Below, one piece after another: positions 35,824 through 44,225 of a DNA stretch of 64,000 nt. The stretch is from Methanosarcina sp. KYL-1. GTDB lineage: Archaea; Halobacteriota; Methanosarcinia; Methanosarcinales; Methanosarcinaceae. Numbering within the stretch: the first letter of the stretch is position 1; every line of letters begins with the position of its first letter. The stretch lies in assembly GCF_024372725.1 (NCBI RefSeq), contig NZ_VOUA01000004.1, forward strand, positions 124,001 to 188,000. Direction: 5' to 3'. The position numbers and the translations under genes were made by a program. Below the pieces are notes generated by a model. The model ran no database searches, was not told where the DNA came from, and worked only from the letters and a program-made list of their open reading frames with translations.

Positions 35824-35891
35824 CGTGTGAGACGGGAAGCCCGGTAAGGGCATTTTCATCTCACCGTTTTTATGATTCTTTTTTATCTCAC

Positions 35892-36449
35892 CTATTTTAT
35901 CAAGAATCCATTTTTTTTCATTAACTTGCTGCTTTTCATTTTCAGCCTTACGTAACTGGCCGTAAACAGCAGGGTAATCCCAAGCCCTATTATTTCGGAC
36001 GCGAAAACCCCTGCATAAACCGGGTCATAAGCACGGCCGAGAATTACCATGAAGTACTCAAGAAAATTCCCGTAAATCGTGTCCTGTGGAAACCCCCAGC
36101 CAAAAAGCGGCCAGAACAGGACTTCGGGGCTGTTCCAGATCCGGTCTTCGAGCAGGTGGCAAAAAGAGGCTCCTGCAAGGACCAGGGGAAGTGAATACAG
36201 TTTCCTCCGGTAAACTAAATACCCTGCAAGGCCTAGCAAAATCACGAAGAGCAGGGTATGGGCAAAAATCCGGCCGCTTCCGATAGTTTCCGCAAGGATT
36301 ATCCTTCCCAGGGGCTTATCGATGAAGTCAGGACAGAGCGACCCAAAGGCAACCAATTGGTAATCGAACCTGAAGTTTTTTTCAGGAAATAAATGGTCCA
36401 GTGAATAAAAAATCCCCAGGGTGATTCCTATATGCCCGAAAATGAACAT
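35892..36449 (-). CDS. YdjM-like membrane-bound putative metal-dependent hydrolase
   Basis: This 185-aa membrane protein has four or five hydrophobic spans and the conserved polar residues of the YdjM/LexA-binding-type family: H6 in FGHIGITLG, D41 and D44 in CPDFIDKP, H64 in FAHTLLF, and H98 with D102 in CHLLEDRIW. These probably bind a metal at the membrane face. The physiological substrate of the family is unknown. The ATG has no ribosome site, and a TATA-like TTATAAAAA lies about 25 bases upstream, so the transcript may be leaderless. Confidence 0.75.
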   Translation of the reverse strand: MFIFGHIGITLGIFYSLDHLFPEKNFRFDYQLVAFGSLCPDFIDKPLGRIILAETIGSGRIFAHTLLFVILLGLAGYLVYRRKLYSLPLVLAGASFCHLLEDRIWNSPEVLFWPLFGWGFPQDTIYGNFLEYFMVILGRAYDPVYAGVFASEIIGLGITLLFTASYVRLKMKSSKLMKKNGFLIK

Positions 36450-36509
36450 CGGGTTTTAAAAAAGCCTTTTTTTTATAACATATCTATTTGTTTATAATGT
36501 TTGTTGAGC

Positions 36510-36533
36510 CGACCTGCCGAAATGACCTGCCGG
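36510..36533. repeat. Fragment of a MITE end, present as a short direct repeat
   Basis: CGACCTGCCGAAA matches the end of the element at 17264-17366, and a shortened copy (TGACCTGCCGG) follows at once. It lies in the gap between the YdjM-like gene and mfnB. Confidence 0.45.
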
Positions 36534-36574
36534 CACAAAGTTCAGGTTTTCTTATTCAAAACTCGTGAAATATT

Positions 36575-37279
36575 TCAGGCTTGGCACTCACTTACCAGCT
36601 TTTCCACAAGCTCCTGCCGGATGACCGTGCTCCGGTCTCCGCCGCAGACCATGCCCCTGACTCCTATAATATCGGGTCCGATCCTTTCGAGTACGGGAAG
36701 GTCCTCGAATTTCAGGGAACCGGCAATTGCAACTTCAAGTCCGTGTTCGTGGGCAAGTTCCGCAAACATGGTAAGTTCTTTTTCGTCCATGAATTCAAAG
36801 GTGGATTTTCCGTCCTTGACTCCGGTGTCCACCATAACCACATCTGCCCCGGCCTCTGCGGCAACTGCGGGGAGCAGCATGGGAGAGATCGAATTGATGC
36901 GTTTGTAGTCCGAATACCCGGAAGCAACTACCTTTTTCGTGGGGTCGTAATCCTTTACAGCCTCTGTAATTCTGGTGAGCAGTTCAAGAGCCTGGGCTTC
37001 GGTCTGGATGTCGTACAGCCCCACCTTGATGTAGTCTGCCCCGGCAACTGCTGCCCCCAGGGCTGCAAGGGAGGCGGTCCCGGGCTTGTAGTTGAAGTCT
37101 CCTATGGTTGCGCTGATAGGTTGCCTGCCGTTTACGGCTTCTTTTACTTCCCTGATGACCCAGGGGAAATTGGCTCCGAGGGAACCTTCTTTAGGGTTTT
37201 TGACGTCAACGATGTCTGCGCCGCCATTGGAAGCGATGACCGCTTCTTCCCTGTTAATTGGACTTACAAGCAGTTTCAT
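36575..37279 (-). CDS. mfnB: (5-formylfuran-3-yl)methyl phosphate synthase
   Basis: This 234-aa TIM-barrel enzyme matches MfnB of methanogens residue for residue at the active site: D25 and K27 in DIVDVKNPKEGS, K85 in YIKVGL and K155 in VDTGVKDGK. MfnB condenses two glyceraldehyde-3-phosphate molecules into the furan precursor of methanofuran, the C1 carrier at the start of CO2 reduction. GAGG precedes the ATG. A divergent HisA-like gene lies 129 bases away. Confidence 0.95.
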   Translation of the reverse strand: MKLLVSPINREEAVIASNGGADIVDVKNPKEGSLGANFPWVIREVKEAVNGRQPISATIGDFNYKPGTASLAALGAAVAGADYIKVGLYDIQTEAQALELLTRITEAVKDYDPTKKVVASGYSDYKRINSISPMLLPAVAAEAGADVVMVDTGVKDGKSTFEFMDEKELTMFAELAHEHGLEVAIAGSLKFEDLPVLERIGPDIIGVRGMVCGGDRSTVIRQELVEKLVSECQA

Positions 37280-37408
37280 ATAATGCCTCTTATAAAATAT
37301 CTCTTATAATGCCGTGGGATTAGATTTCAAATAATGAATATTTTTTCTTTTATACAATGCATCTTATTTTTATATTTTTTTATAGGATGATGTAACTATG
37401 GGATAAGT

Positions 37409-38125
37409 ATGTTCCGAGTAGTTTTTGTAATGGACATATTTAACCGTAACGTGGTTCTTGCAAAAGGAGGAGTCCGGGAACATTACCGTCCCGTTTCGGA
37501 TTCCAGCAGCGTGTGCTCCGGTTCGGACCCACTGGAGATCGTTGGGGCTCTGCAGCCCCGGGAAGTCTACATTGCCGACCTCAATGTACTGCAGGGCAAA
37601 GGCTCCCCTGACATAAATGCGGAGGTAGTCAGGGCCGTGAGTTTGAAGGCGGACACAATGCTTGATTTCGGGGTCTCGTCTCCGGAAGGAGCAAAAAGAG
37701 CGTTGTCTATTGCGGGCACGGCAGTCGTAGGCACGGAGACCGGCACATTTGCATCGATCCGGGAAGCGGCTTTTGAAAATCCGGGGAGGATAAGTGTCAG
37801 CATTGATATGAAGCACGGAAAAGTGCTGAAGCAGGACCCTGAACTCCCGGAAGACCCCTTCGAAATCGTAAAGATGCTTAACGGGCTTCCCCTTAAAGAC
37901 CTCATTTTCCTTGACCTTGACAGGGTCGGGACTGCTTCCGGGTTTGATTCTGAGTTCCTCAAAGAACTGGCCGAACAATCGGGACACAGCGTGCTGCTGG
38001 GAGGAGGAGTCAAGGATATGGATGACCTTTTTACCCTTGATAAGCTCGGAGTCAGGGGCGCTCTGGTAGCAACAGCTGTTCATTCGGGCGCTGTCTCTCC
38101 GGAAGTGCTGAGGTCAGGGCTTTAA
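37409..38125 (+). CDS. HisA/HisF-related TIM-barrel protein
   Basis: This 238-aa barrel has the HisA-like half-barrel signs MDIFNRNVVLAKGG at the N-terminus, EVYIADLNVLQGKG (second phosphate-site aspartate), LIFLDLDRVGT and LLGGGVKDMDDL near the C-terminus. It is the archaeal hisA/hisF-related family, distinct from the true histidine enzyme, with unproven activity. Divergent from mfnB and sharing its control region, it may act in cofactor synthesis. Histidine biosynthesis is less likely because no other his gene is near. Confidence 0.8.
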   Translation: MFRVVFVMDIFNRNVVLAKGGVREHYRPVSDSSSVCSGSDPLEIVGALQPREVYIADLNVLQGKGSPDINAEVVRAVSLKADTMLDFGVSSPEGAKRALSIAGTAVVGTETGTFASIREAAFENPGRISVSIDMKHGKVLKQDPELPEDPFEIVKMLNGLPLKDLIFLDLDRVGTASGFDSEFLKELAEQSGHSVLLGGGVKDMDDLFTLDKLGVRGALVATAVHSGAVSPEVLRSGL

Positions 38126-38261
38126 GGAGTTTTTTTGAGGCCCTGGTTGGGTGTGTAGTCAGGGTGTGTAGGGACTGATAGGGACTATATAAGATCTTGA
38201 GTATCATTTATATGAGATCAGTTGATTTCATCTTAAACACAGATTTCATGAGGTTTACAGC

Positions 38262-38570
38262 ATGGCAAAGAAGAAAATAACCGAGGAGATCATTGAGGAG
38301 AGTACCGAGGAGAGTACCGAAAAGAGTACCGAAAAGAGCGTTGAGGAAAGCTCTGAGGAAAGCAGCGGAGACGGGTATGTGGAAATAAAAATGGGAGGCG
38401 GATGGTACATGACTGTTTCCCTTGCTCACAGCGACCGCTTCGAAAAAGAATACGTCGAACTCGCAAAAGAGCGGGGGGGCGTAAAAAAGTCCCGGTTCAA
38501 CCTGAACCCCTCCCATGTCAGGATGCTCGGGGAAGCCCTTATCAAATTTGCAGATGACAACGGGCTGTGA
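38262..38570 (+). CDS. Small acidic protein with a four-residue repeat (102 aa)
   Basis: I do not recognise this family. Residues ~7-37 are an acidic low-complexity region built on repeats EEST, EEST, EKST, EKSV, EESS, EESS, encoded by a 12-base tandem unit. Residues ~38-102 look like a compact globular domain (GGGWYMTVSLAHSDRFEKEY and RFNLNPSHVRMLGEALIKF). There is no strong ribosome site. It stands alone between the HisA-like gene and tmk, which converges on it. Confidence 0.7.
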   Translation: MAKKKITEEIIEESTEESTEKSTEKSVEESSEESSGDGYVEIKMGGGWYMTVSLAHSDRFEKEYVELAKERGGVKKSRFNLNPSHVRMLGEALIKFADDNGL

Positions 38571-38664
38571 CCTGTATACCTCTGCCCCAGGTAGTCTCTT
38601 AAGGTCTTTCAGGGGGCTTTTTTTCCTTTTATCTTTCTTTTTTCTCTCCTTCACTCTCTGTCAA

Positions 38665-39279
38665 TTACTGCCGGAGAAATTCCAGGAGTTTTTCCACCAC
38701 TTTCCTTTCCACGGCTTCCTGGGGTTTGCTGGCATCTATTATCATGAAACGTTCGGGCTCTTTTGCGGCAAGTTTCAGGAAGATTTCCCGCACTCCCCTT
38801 AAAAACTCGATTTTTTCGAACTTTGTCTGCTCTCCCCTCTTTCCACAGCGTTCAACTGCGGTTTCGGGTTCTATGTCAAAGAGGAATGTCAGGTCAGGGA
38901 CAACGGTCCAGCCCCTGTGCAGGTTCCTGACCCATTCAAGGGGGTTTTCCATGCGGGTTTTCAGGGTCATACCCTGGTAAGCGTAACGGCTGTCCGAGTA
39001 GCGGTCCGATATTACGGCTTTTCCGTCCTCAAGGGCGGGCTTTACGAGTTTTGCCAGATGTTCGGCATGGTCGGCGGTAAAAAGGAAGAGTTCGGCAAGC
39101 TGGTCGGTGTCCGACTGGATGGCCTGTTCAACTGCATCCCCGGTCAAAGTCCCGCGGGTGGGTTCCCGGGTAAATACCGGGTTAAGTCTCAGGAGTTCCG
39201 GGTTTTCCTGCAGTTTTCTTGCAACCGTGCTTTTGCCGGAGCCGTCAATGCCTTCAAGAGTTATCAGTTTGCCTTTCAT
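38665..39279 (-). CDS. tmk: Thymidylate kinase
   Basis: This 204-aa P-loop kinase has GIDGSGKST at residues 10-18, the FTREPTRG DRY-loop partner, ISDRYSDSRYAYQG (the DRY/DRS signature) and a LID region near GKRGEQTKFEK. It phosphorylates dTMP to dTDP. The gene is minus strand and divergent from the DUF166 gene, whose family has been linked by annotation to thymidylate synthesis. A run of CTT triplets (39294-39340) lies just upstream of the ATG. Confidence 0.94.
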   Translation of the reverse strand: MKGKLITLEGIDGSGKSTVARKLQENPELLRLNPVFTREPTRGTLTGDAVEQAIQSDTDQLAELFLFTADHAEHLAKLVKPALEDGKAVISDRYSDSRYAYQGMTLKTRMENPLEWVRNLHRGWTVVPDLTFLFDIEPETAVERCGKRGEQTKFEKIEFLRGVREIFLKLAAKEPERFMIIDASKPQEAVERKVVEKLLEFLRQ

Positions 39280-39399
39280 ACGACCGCCGTTTTCTTCTTT
39301 TTCTTTTTCTTCTTTTTCTTCTTCTTCTTCTTTTACAGGGTTTTTACTGAAATGCTTTTTGTTATTTATATCTCTATGTGGGGTTTTTCCCCGGGGCCG

Positions 39400-39478
39400 A
39401 AGGAGGGGCCGAAGGAGAGGCCCAAGAAGAGACCAAAGGAGAGGCCAAAGGGAGGCCGAAGAGGGGCCGAAGGAGGGA
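39400..39478. repeat. Degenerate purine-rich 12-bp repeats
   Basis: Imperfect copies of GGCCGAAGGAGA follow each other about 65-140 bases before the DUF166 start. They are non-coding on both strands. Confidence 0.6.
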
Positions 39479-39510
39479 CAGACGGCCGAATCCGATATAA
39501 AATAAGCACC

Positions 39511-39520
39511 TATATATACA
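39511..39520 (+). promoter_or_regulatory. TATA box of the DUF166 gene, probable leaderless transcript
   Basis: TATATATACA lies about 27 bases before the ATG at 39543, at the archaeal TATA-to-start-site distance, and no ribosome-site-like purine run separates them. Confidence 0.5.
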
Positions 39521-39542
39521 ATATCAAAAATAACTTACAGTA

Positions 39543-40205
39543 ATGACTGTAATCGGAGTTATCACCCGGGGCAAATACGGGCACCGGTTGATTGAGGCCG
39601 TCAGGGAACACAGTGATTTTTCGGTTGTTTCTACCGACCTGCCTGAGTTTGTGCCCGTGTTCATTGAGGAGCCTGATGAATTTCTGGAGAACCTGAATTT
39701 TGACCGGAGGGTATTTTCGGCTGAGATAGTGATTACCTATTCCCTGCATCCGGACCTTACCTCTGCAATTGCCAAACTTGCAGCCAGAGCCGGTGTACGC
39801 TCTTTGATCGTGCCGGGCGGGCCTTCCAGGGCTTCCATTCCGGAACTTGAAAAGATCTCCGCAGACTCTGGCATGGACATTGAAGTGGACGAGATCTGCT
39901 GTACTCTGGAAGCCAACGCCTGCAACCGGCCCTTTGCGGATATTTTCGGGTCTCCTGTCCTGAAAGTAAAGACAAAGGATGGAAAAATTGCCGGGGTTGA
40001 AGTTATAAAAGGCGCACCCTGCGGAAGCACCTGGCACATGGCAAAAGAACTCGTAGGAGTTCCCGTAAAGGACGCCCCCCCTAAAGCCGGGCTTATTGTC
40101 CAGCAGTACCCCTGCCGTGCGGTCCGGGGGGAAATGGGCGGGATCCATATGTCCGGGGAACTGCATAAGCAGGCGCTGATAAAAGCACTTGAAAATGAGG
40201 AGTGA
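39543..40205 (+). CDS. DUF166-family protein
   Basis: This 220-aa protein matches the archaeal DUF166 family: it opens VIGVITRGKYGHRLIEAV, has several conserved cysteines (CCTLEANACNRPFAD, GAPCGSTWHM, QQYPCRAVRGEMGGIHMSG) and ends with a short helix. Members have been called thymidylate synthase-like in old annotations without firm proof, and the divergent tmk gene fits that only weakly. The cysteine clusters suggest metal or Fe-S binding. Confidence 0.78.
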   Translation: MTVIGVITRGKYGHRLIEAVREHSDFSVVSTDLPEFVPVFIEEPDEFLENLNFDRRVFSAEIVITYSLHPDLTSAIAKLAARAGVRSLIVPGGPSRASIPELEKISADSGMDIEVDEICCTLEANACNRPFADIFGSPVLKVKTKDGKIAGVEVIKGAPCGSTWHMAKELVGVPVKDAPPKAGLIVQQYPCRAVRGEMGGIHMSGELHKQALIKALENEE

Positions 40206-40339
40206 CTATATATTCTTTGAAAAAATATCTTCTATATATGGCCGGTTTTTTCGTGGGGTTCGGTTTTTTCTGAGAATTTGCCGGCTTTTCTACCTGCACA
40301 GGTTATTAATGCCGTGCCGGGGGTGAGAACATTAAATCC

Positions 40340-40756
40340 ATGACAATATCCGAAGACTCAGGGCCTGAAGAACTCGAAGCAATAGCATTTGCCGTGCATT
40401 CGCTGGTGGGGCTTCCAACCACCATCCGAAGTCTCAAGCGAAAGGGGCTTCGCCTGGAAAAGGGAAAAATCCTTGACAGGGACTACACGGGCCCGATACT
40501 CGAAGAGGTGCTCAGGACCAACAAAATCGCACATGAGGTCCCCAAAGAAGGCATGTACAGGGGAAAACATGTGGCAGTTGCTCCCATCCGCTCAAAGGAA
40601 GGCGAGGTTGTTGCAGCACTCGGGATAGTGGACCTGCTGGCAACCATTGACCTCTCTGTTGTCTTCCAGGGATACCCTTCCGTACTGGAGGAAGTCGAGG
40701 AAGCAAAGAAGTGTGTGGAAGAAAAAAAGCTTGAATCTGGTGAAGAACAAATCTGA
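40340..40756 (+). CDS. DUF2111-family protein
   Basis: This 138-aa protein resembles the methanogen DUF2111 family, with AFAVHSLVGLPTTIRSLKRKG near the start, LDRDYTGPILEEVL, GKHVAVAPIRSKEGEVVAALGIVDL (a PAS/GAF-like beta-sheet segment) and a charged helical tail. The function is unknown. It lies between DUF166 and mtd, which converges on it. A GGTGA site is about 13 bases before the ATG. Confidence 0.72.
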   Translation: MTISEDSGPEELEAIAFAVHSLVGLPTTIRSLKRKGLRLEKGKILDRDYTGPILEEVLRTNKIAHEVPKEGMYRGKHVAVAPIRSKEGEVVAALGIVDLLATIDLSVVFQGYPSVLEEVEEAKKCVEEKKLESGEEQI

Positions 40757-40900
40757 GTAATAAAAGGGATGTATTCTCCTGAATAAAAAAAGGGATGTAT
40801 TATTGGAGGGTTTTGTCCCTTGCTTGATTAGCCCGGGACAGTTTCCGGTTTCCTCCAATTAAGATCCTTATTTTAATCCTTGAAAGACTTTTTCCGGTGT

Positions 40901-41731
40901 TTATTCCGGCTTTTCGTACAGTCCGGTCTTTTTCAGCAGTCTGCCGTCCTTTGCGTGGGGCTGCCTGAAGACTGTGTCGTTGGATTTCTCGATTTCCCTT
41001 GCCTGGGTTGCGAGCTGGGCAGCGGCTCCCATGATCTCGTGTCCGGCTGCGGCTGTAAGGCATACCTGTTCTATGTCCTTTAACATGAAGCAGGCAGGGA
41101 AGTTGACCTGTGCGACTTTTTCAGCCATGTGCAGGGCAGCAAGAGCTTTTGCTTTTGCATAGGGGTTTGCAAAGCCTGTGTGCTCTACGCATTTTTCGGC
41201 TTTTGCGAAGATGTGGGGGAGTTCGAGTTCCTTCCCGGATTTCCCGGAGGCTACCTGCTCGGTTACCCTGTCGAGTTCTTCCTGGATAAGCCTAACAACA
41301 CCGCAGATTGAAAGCACTTTCATTGCATCGGAATTGAAAGATGCCATCTCTACGGGGTCCAGGAACTCTCTCTTTGCTCCGATGAGGGGGTCTATTGGCA
41401 GGATAATATATCCGAAGCCTTCGTCTTCAAACGCCTGGCGGGCTTCCTTCTTGGTGGGGCCGTCAGAGACCACGATGCAGGGTGTGTCTTTCCAGAGTTC
41501 ACGGGCGGCAGTCGGGCCCGGAGCCCCTGCGTTCGGGCTGATGATGACTACAAAGTCAGGGTTCCACTGCTTGAAGCTTTCAGTGTCTGCGGCTTCAGCG
41601 GGGCTCATCTTGGCGCCTGTCCCGAAAACGCGTACGGTGATTCCCTCTCGTGCTGCAATTTCATCCTGGATCAGGTTGATAACCTGACTCATTCCCAGGT
41701 TGCCCAGTTTTAAGAATCCTATGTTGACCAT
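40901..41731 (-). CDS. mtd: F420-dependent methylene-H4MPT dehydrogenase
   Basis: The 276-aa protein begins VNIGFLKLGNLGMSQVINL and contains the highly conserved VVIISPNAGAPGPTAARE, SDGPTKKEARQAFEDEGFGYI, LIGAKREFLDPVEMASFNSDAMKVL and AAAGHEIMGAAAQLA of Mtd. It reversibly converts methenyl- to methylene-tetrahydro(methano/sarcina)pterin with reduced F420, a core step of methanogenesis. The ATG at 41731 is chosen; 16 upstream codons lack conservation. It faces serB divergently across a 406-base gap. Confidence 0.97.
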   Translation of the reverse strand: MVNIGFLKLGNLGMSQVINLIQDEIAAREGITVRVFGTGAKMSPAEAADTESFKQWNPDFVVIISPNAGAPGPTAARELWKDTPCIVVSDGPTKKEARQAFEDEGFGYIILPIDPLIGAKREFLDPVEMASFNSDAMKVLSICGVVRLIQEELDRVTEQVASGKSGKELELPHIFAKAEKCVEHTGFANPYAKAKALAALHMAEKVAQVNFPACFMLKDIEQVCLTAAAGHEIMGAAAQLATQAREIEKSNDTVFRQPHAKDGRLLKKTGLYEKPE

Positions 41732-42137
41732 TTTTTCAAAATCCTGTGTTGACCTTTTAATCAATATTGGAATTCCCATAGGGTTTATAATCCTTTTGGA
41801 GATTCCCTCTTCTTATCAACGATATTTTATAAATATTCTTCCTATTTATAATGATTATTCGGCACATTCTCCCTCCCCTCCGAAAAGCTTAAAAGGGATG
41901 TGATTTATTTCAGTCAAAAACGTTGAGATCAATGCTGTTGTTTTGTGGTTTTGTTTCTGGCAAAATCCATATTATGATTTGAAATAGCTTTCTCCGTTGG
42001 TGGGCTTTTAATGTCAGGGCAAATATGTTACACTAATCTGCGGGGGTACCTCTAAAGCGGTACTTCGGGTAGTGTGCCCTTTTTCGGGAAATGGTCCCGG
42101 TATATATCTATCATCATCAGGTCCAGGTTTTGATTGA
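41732..42137. other. Divergent control region between mtd and serB
   Basis: No gene is seen. A TATA-like TATATATCTA at 42101-42110 is placed to serve serB. Several AT-rich stretches around 41820-41860 could serve mtd. GGTACCTCT and GGTACTTCG form a loose direct repeat near 42045. Confidence 0.5.
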
Positions 42138-42845
42138 GTGAACTGTCCTACGCATATTTCCAGTGAATGTAAGCTGATCGTTTTTGATATGGATAGCACC
42201 CTTATAGACGCTGAGACTATCGATGAGCTCGCCAGGGCCGCAGGTGTTGTAAGCAAAGTGGAGGAGATTACGAAGAGAGCGATGAGTGGAGATCTCGATT
42301 TCGGGCAGTCGCTTGCCGAAAGGGTCGGCCTCCTTAGAGGTCTTTCCCTTGAAAATGCCCTGGCAGCGGTGGACCGGATCCCCTTTATGCCGGGAGCAGC
42401 AGAGCTGGTTCGTTATGTCAAGGAACTGGGTTATAAGACTGCAATGATTTCTGGCGGATTTACCATCTCAGCTGACAGGGTCGGAAAGGCGCTTAATATC
42501 GACTTCGTGGTTTCCAATGAATTGCTTGTGGAAGACGGCTGCCTCACGGGTGAGGTAATCGGTCCAATCACAAAAAGTGATTCCAAAGCAACGGTGTTTG
42601 AGGAACTGGCCCGAATCAACGGGGTCAGGCCTGAACATTGCGTGGTTGTCGGTGACGGCGCAAACGATGCCTGTATTTTTGAACGGGCAGGGTTTGCAAT
42701 AGCTTTTAACCCCAAGCCCATTCTGAAGGAATATGCGGACGTGGTCATAACCAGAAAAGACCTCAAAACCATAATTCCTATCCTTGAATCTCTTTCTCAT
42801 CCATCTCGTAACCAGGCACAGCATGTCGACAACGAACAGGAATGA
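42138..42845 (+). CDS. serB: Phosphoserine phosphatase
   Basis: This 235-aa HAD enzyme has the nucleophile motif VFDMDSTLIDAETIDEL (D17, D19), the cap-domain start, MISGGFTISADRVGKAL as motif II, and VVGDGANDACIFERAG as motif IV. It makes serine from phosphoserine. The length and motifs are standard. The start is a GTG. It is followed 48 bases later by a coiled-coil gene on the same strand. Confidence 0.93.
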   Translation: MNCPTHISSECKLIVFDMDSTLIDAETIDELARAAGVVSKVEEITKRAMSGDLDFGQSLAERVGLLRGLSLENALAAVDRIPFMPGAAELVRYVKELGYKTAMISGGFTISADRVGKALNIDFVVSNELLVEDGCLTGEVIGPITKSDSKATVFEELARINGVRPEHCVVVGDGANDACIFERAGFAIAFNPKPILKEYADVVITRKDLKTIIPILESLSHPSRNQAQHVDNEQE

Positions 42846-42893
42846 GCTACTAAAATGCCAGCTTTTTTGCTGGACCGGGAGGTACAATAAGAG

Positions 42894-43751
42894 ATGCTAA
42901 AAGAACTGCAGAAAAAAAGAACTGATTTAAAGACCATTTCCGAGGAATCCAAGGAAAAAAGGAACTCTTTAAATGCAGAAGCAAGCACCCTCGCTGCAAA
43001 GCGCAACGAGCTGAACAAGAAGACGAAGGACCTCATCAACGAAGCCCAGGAACTTAAGGTTGCCAGGGATGAAATCAACGAGAAGGTCAGCGAATACAAG
43101 AACAAGCGCGACGATACCAATGCCAAGGCAAATGAACTGTTTGCAAAGGCCGATTCCATCAGGAAGCAAAACAACCTGGGTGGCCCCTCGATCAAGGCCC
43201 TTAGGAAGGACATCGACCGCCTTGAGTTTGCCCAGCAGACCGAAGTGCTGAGCACCAGCAAGGAAAGGGAACTCGTCGGCAAGATCACTCAACTCCAGAA
43301 GCAGTATCATGTTAAAAAAGTCCAGCTCGAGAACAACCTCGAACTGAAGGATATCCTGGACGAAGCCCAGAAGATCCGCGACGAGGCTTCTGAGTTCCAC
43401 AATGAGCTGGCAGAGTATGCCCGGCAGGCCCAGGAATACCATGAGAAGATGATTGCCGCTTTCAAAGAAGCTGACAAGACCAGGGCAGAGTCGGACATCG
43501 CCCACAGGGACTTTGTAAAAGCCCAGGAAGCAGCTGACGAGCAGCATAAGGTCTTCATCAATGCCCAGAAAGAAATCAGGGAAATTGACAAGGAACTCTT
43601 CAAGCTTAAGAAAAAGGACAAGGACGGTAAGTCCCGCGTTGTCAAGTCCGAACTCCAGAAAGATGCCAAATCCATCTTCGAGAAGTTCAAGGGCGGCGCA
43701 AAACTCACCACTGAAGACCTGATGACTCTTCAGAGATCAGGCCTTGTTTAA
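42894..43751 (+). CDS. Coiled-coil protein
   Basis: This 285-aa protein is predicted by eye to be almost wholly alpha-helical, with heptad-like charged repeats (KRNELNKKTKDLINEAQELK and EEAQKIRDEASEFHNELAEY-like stretches) and no signal peptide. A short non-helical link (NNLGGPSIKAL) lies near residue 95, and the C-terminal segment GGAKLTTEDLMTLQRSGL may be a small module. GGGAGG stands before the ATG. Its place behind serB suggests co-transcription, but not a shared reaction. The function is unknown. Confidence 0.85.
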   Translation: MLKELQKKRTDLKTISEESKEKRNSLNAEASTLAAKRNELNKKTKDLINEAQELKVARDEINEKVSEYKNKRDDTNAKANELFAKADSIRKQNNLGGPSIKALRKDIDRLEFAQQTEVLSTSKERELVGKITQLQKQYHVKKVQLENNLELKDILDEAQKIRDEASEFHNELAEYARQAQEYHEKMIAAFKEADKTRAESDIAHRDFVKAQEAADEQHKVFINAQKEIREIDKELFKLKKKDKDGKSRVVKSELQKDAKSIFEKFKGGAKLTTEDLMTLQRSGLV

Positions 43752-43971
43752 TCCAGATCACGGATATTTGCATCCCTGAAGATATTTAATTTCCGTAGCA
43801 GGTGCAGGCTTTAACCTGCATCTCTTTTTTTCCTTTGAAATTTTTCCGGTTTAGCCGGAGCTGTGGCCTTTTCCGTTGCCCTGCTGGTAGTCCTGGTCAC
43901 GCCTCAACCTCCCCCTAACTCCTTAACCCCGAAGAGGACATAACCATCGTGAAAAACCCGGGGGCCCAGAT

Positions 43972-44136
43972 ATGAAGATCATCATCAAGGAAAAAGGGCA
44001 GCCAATTGAGGTCCTGAACATGACCAACAATATCGGCGGGGAAACCGGAGAAGCCCTGGGGACGGCCTACAGGCTGGCAGACGGCAGGGTGATTTACGTC
44101 CCGGAAAACGGGGAAGCGAATGAAACGGCTGCATAA
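43972..44136 (+). CDS. Small conserved-looking protein (54 aa)
   Basis: A 54-residue frame reading KIIIKEKGQPIEVLNMT, then ETGEALGTAYRLADGRVIYV, ends at 44136. The residue pattern (beta-strand-like start, glycine loop, beta-strand end) looks like a real small protein. No domain is recognised and the ribosome site is weak. A 15-bp tandem repeat follows. Confidence 0.45.
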   Translation: MKIIIKEKGQPIEVLNMTNNIGGETGEALGTAYRLADGRVIYVPENGEANETAA

Positions 44137-44164
44137 TGCCTTTCGTTTCAATCCCGTACGATAA

Positions 44165-44222
44165 TCAATGCTATATTTGTCAATGCTATATTTGTCAATG
44201 CTATATTTGTCAATGCTATAAT
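44165..44222. repeat. 15-bp tandem repeat between convergent genes
   Basis: TCAATGCTATATTTG is repeated exactly three times from 44165, with a fourth partial unit ending at the radical SAM stop region. Confidence 0.88.
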
Positions 44223-44225
44223 TTT

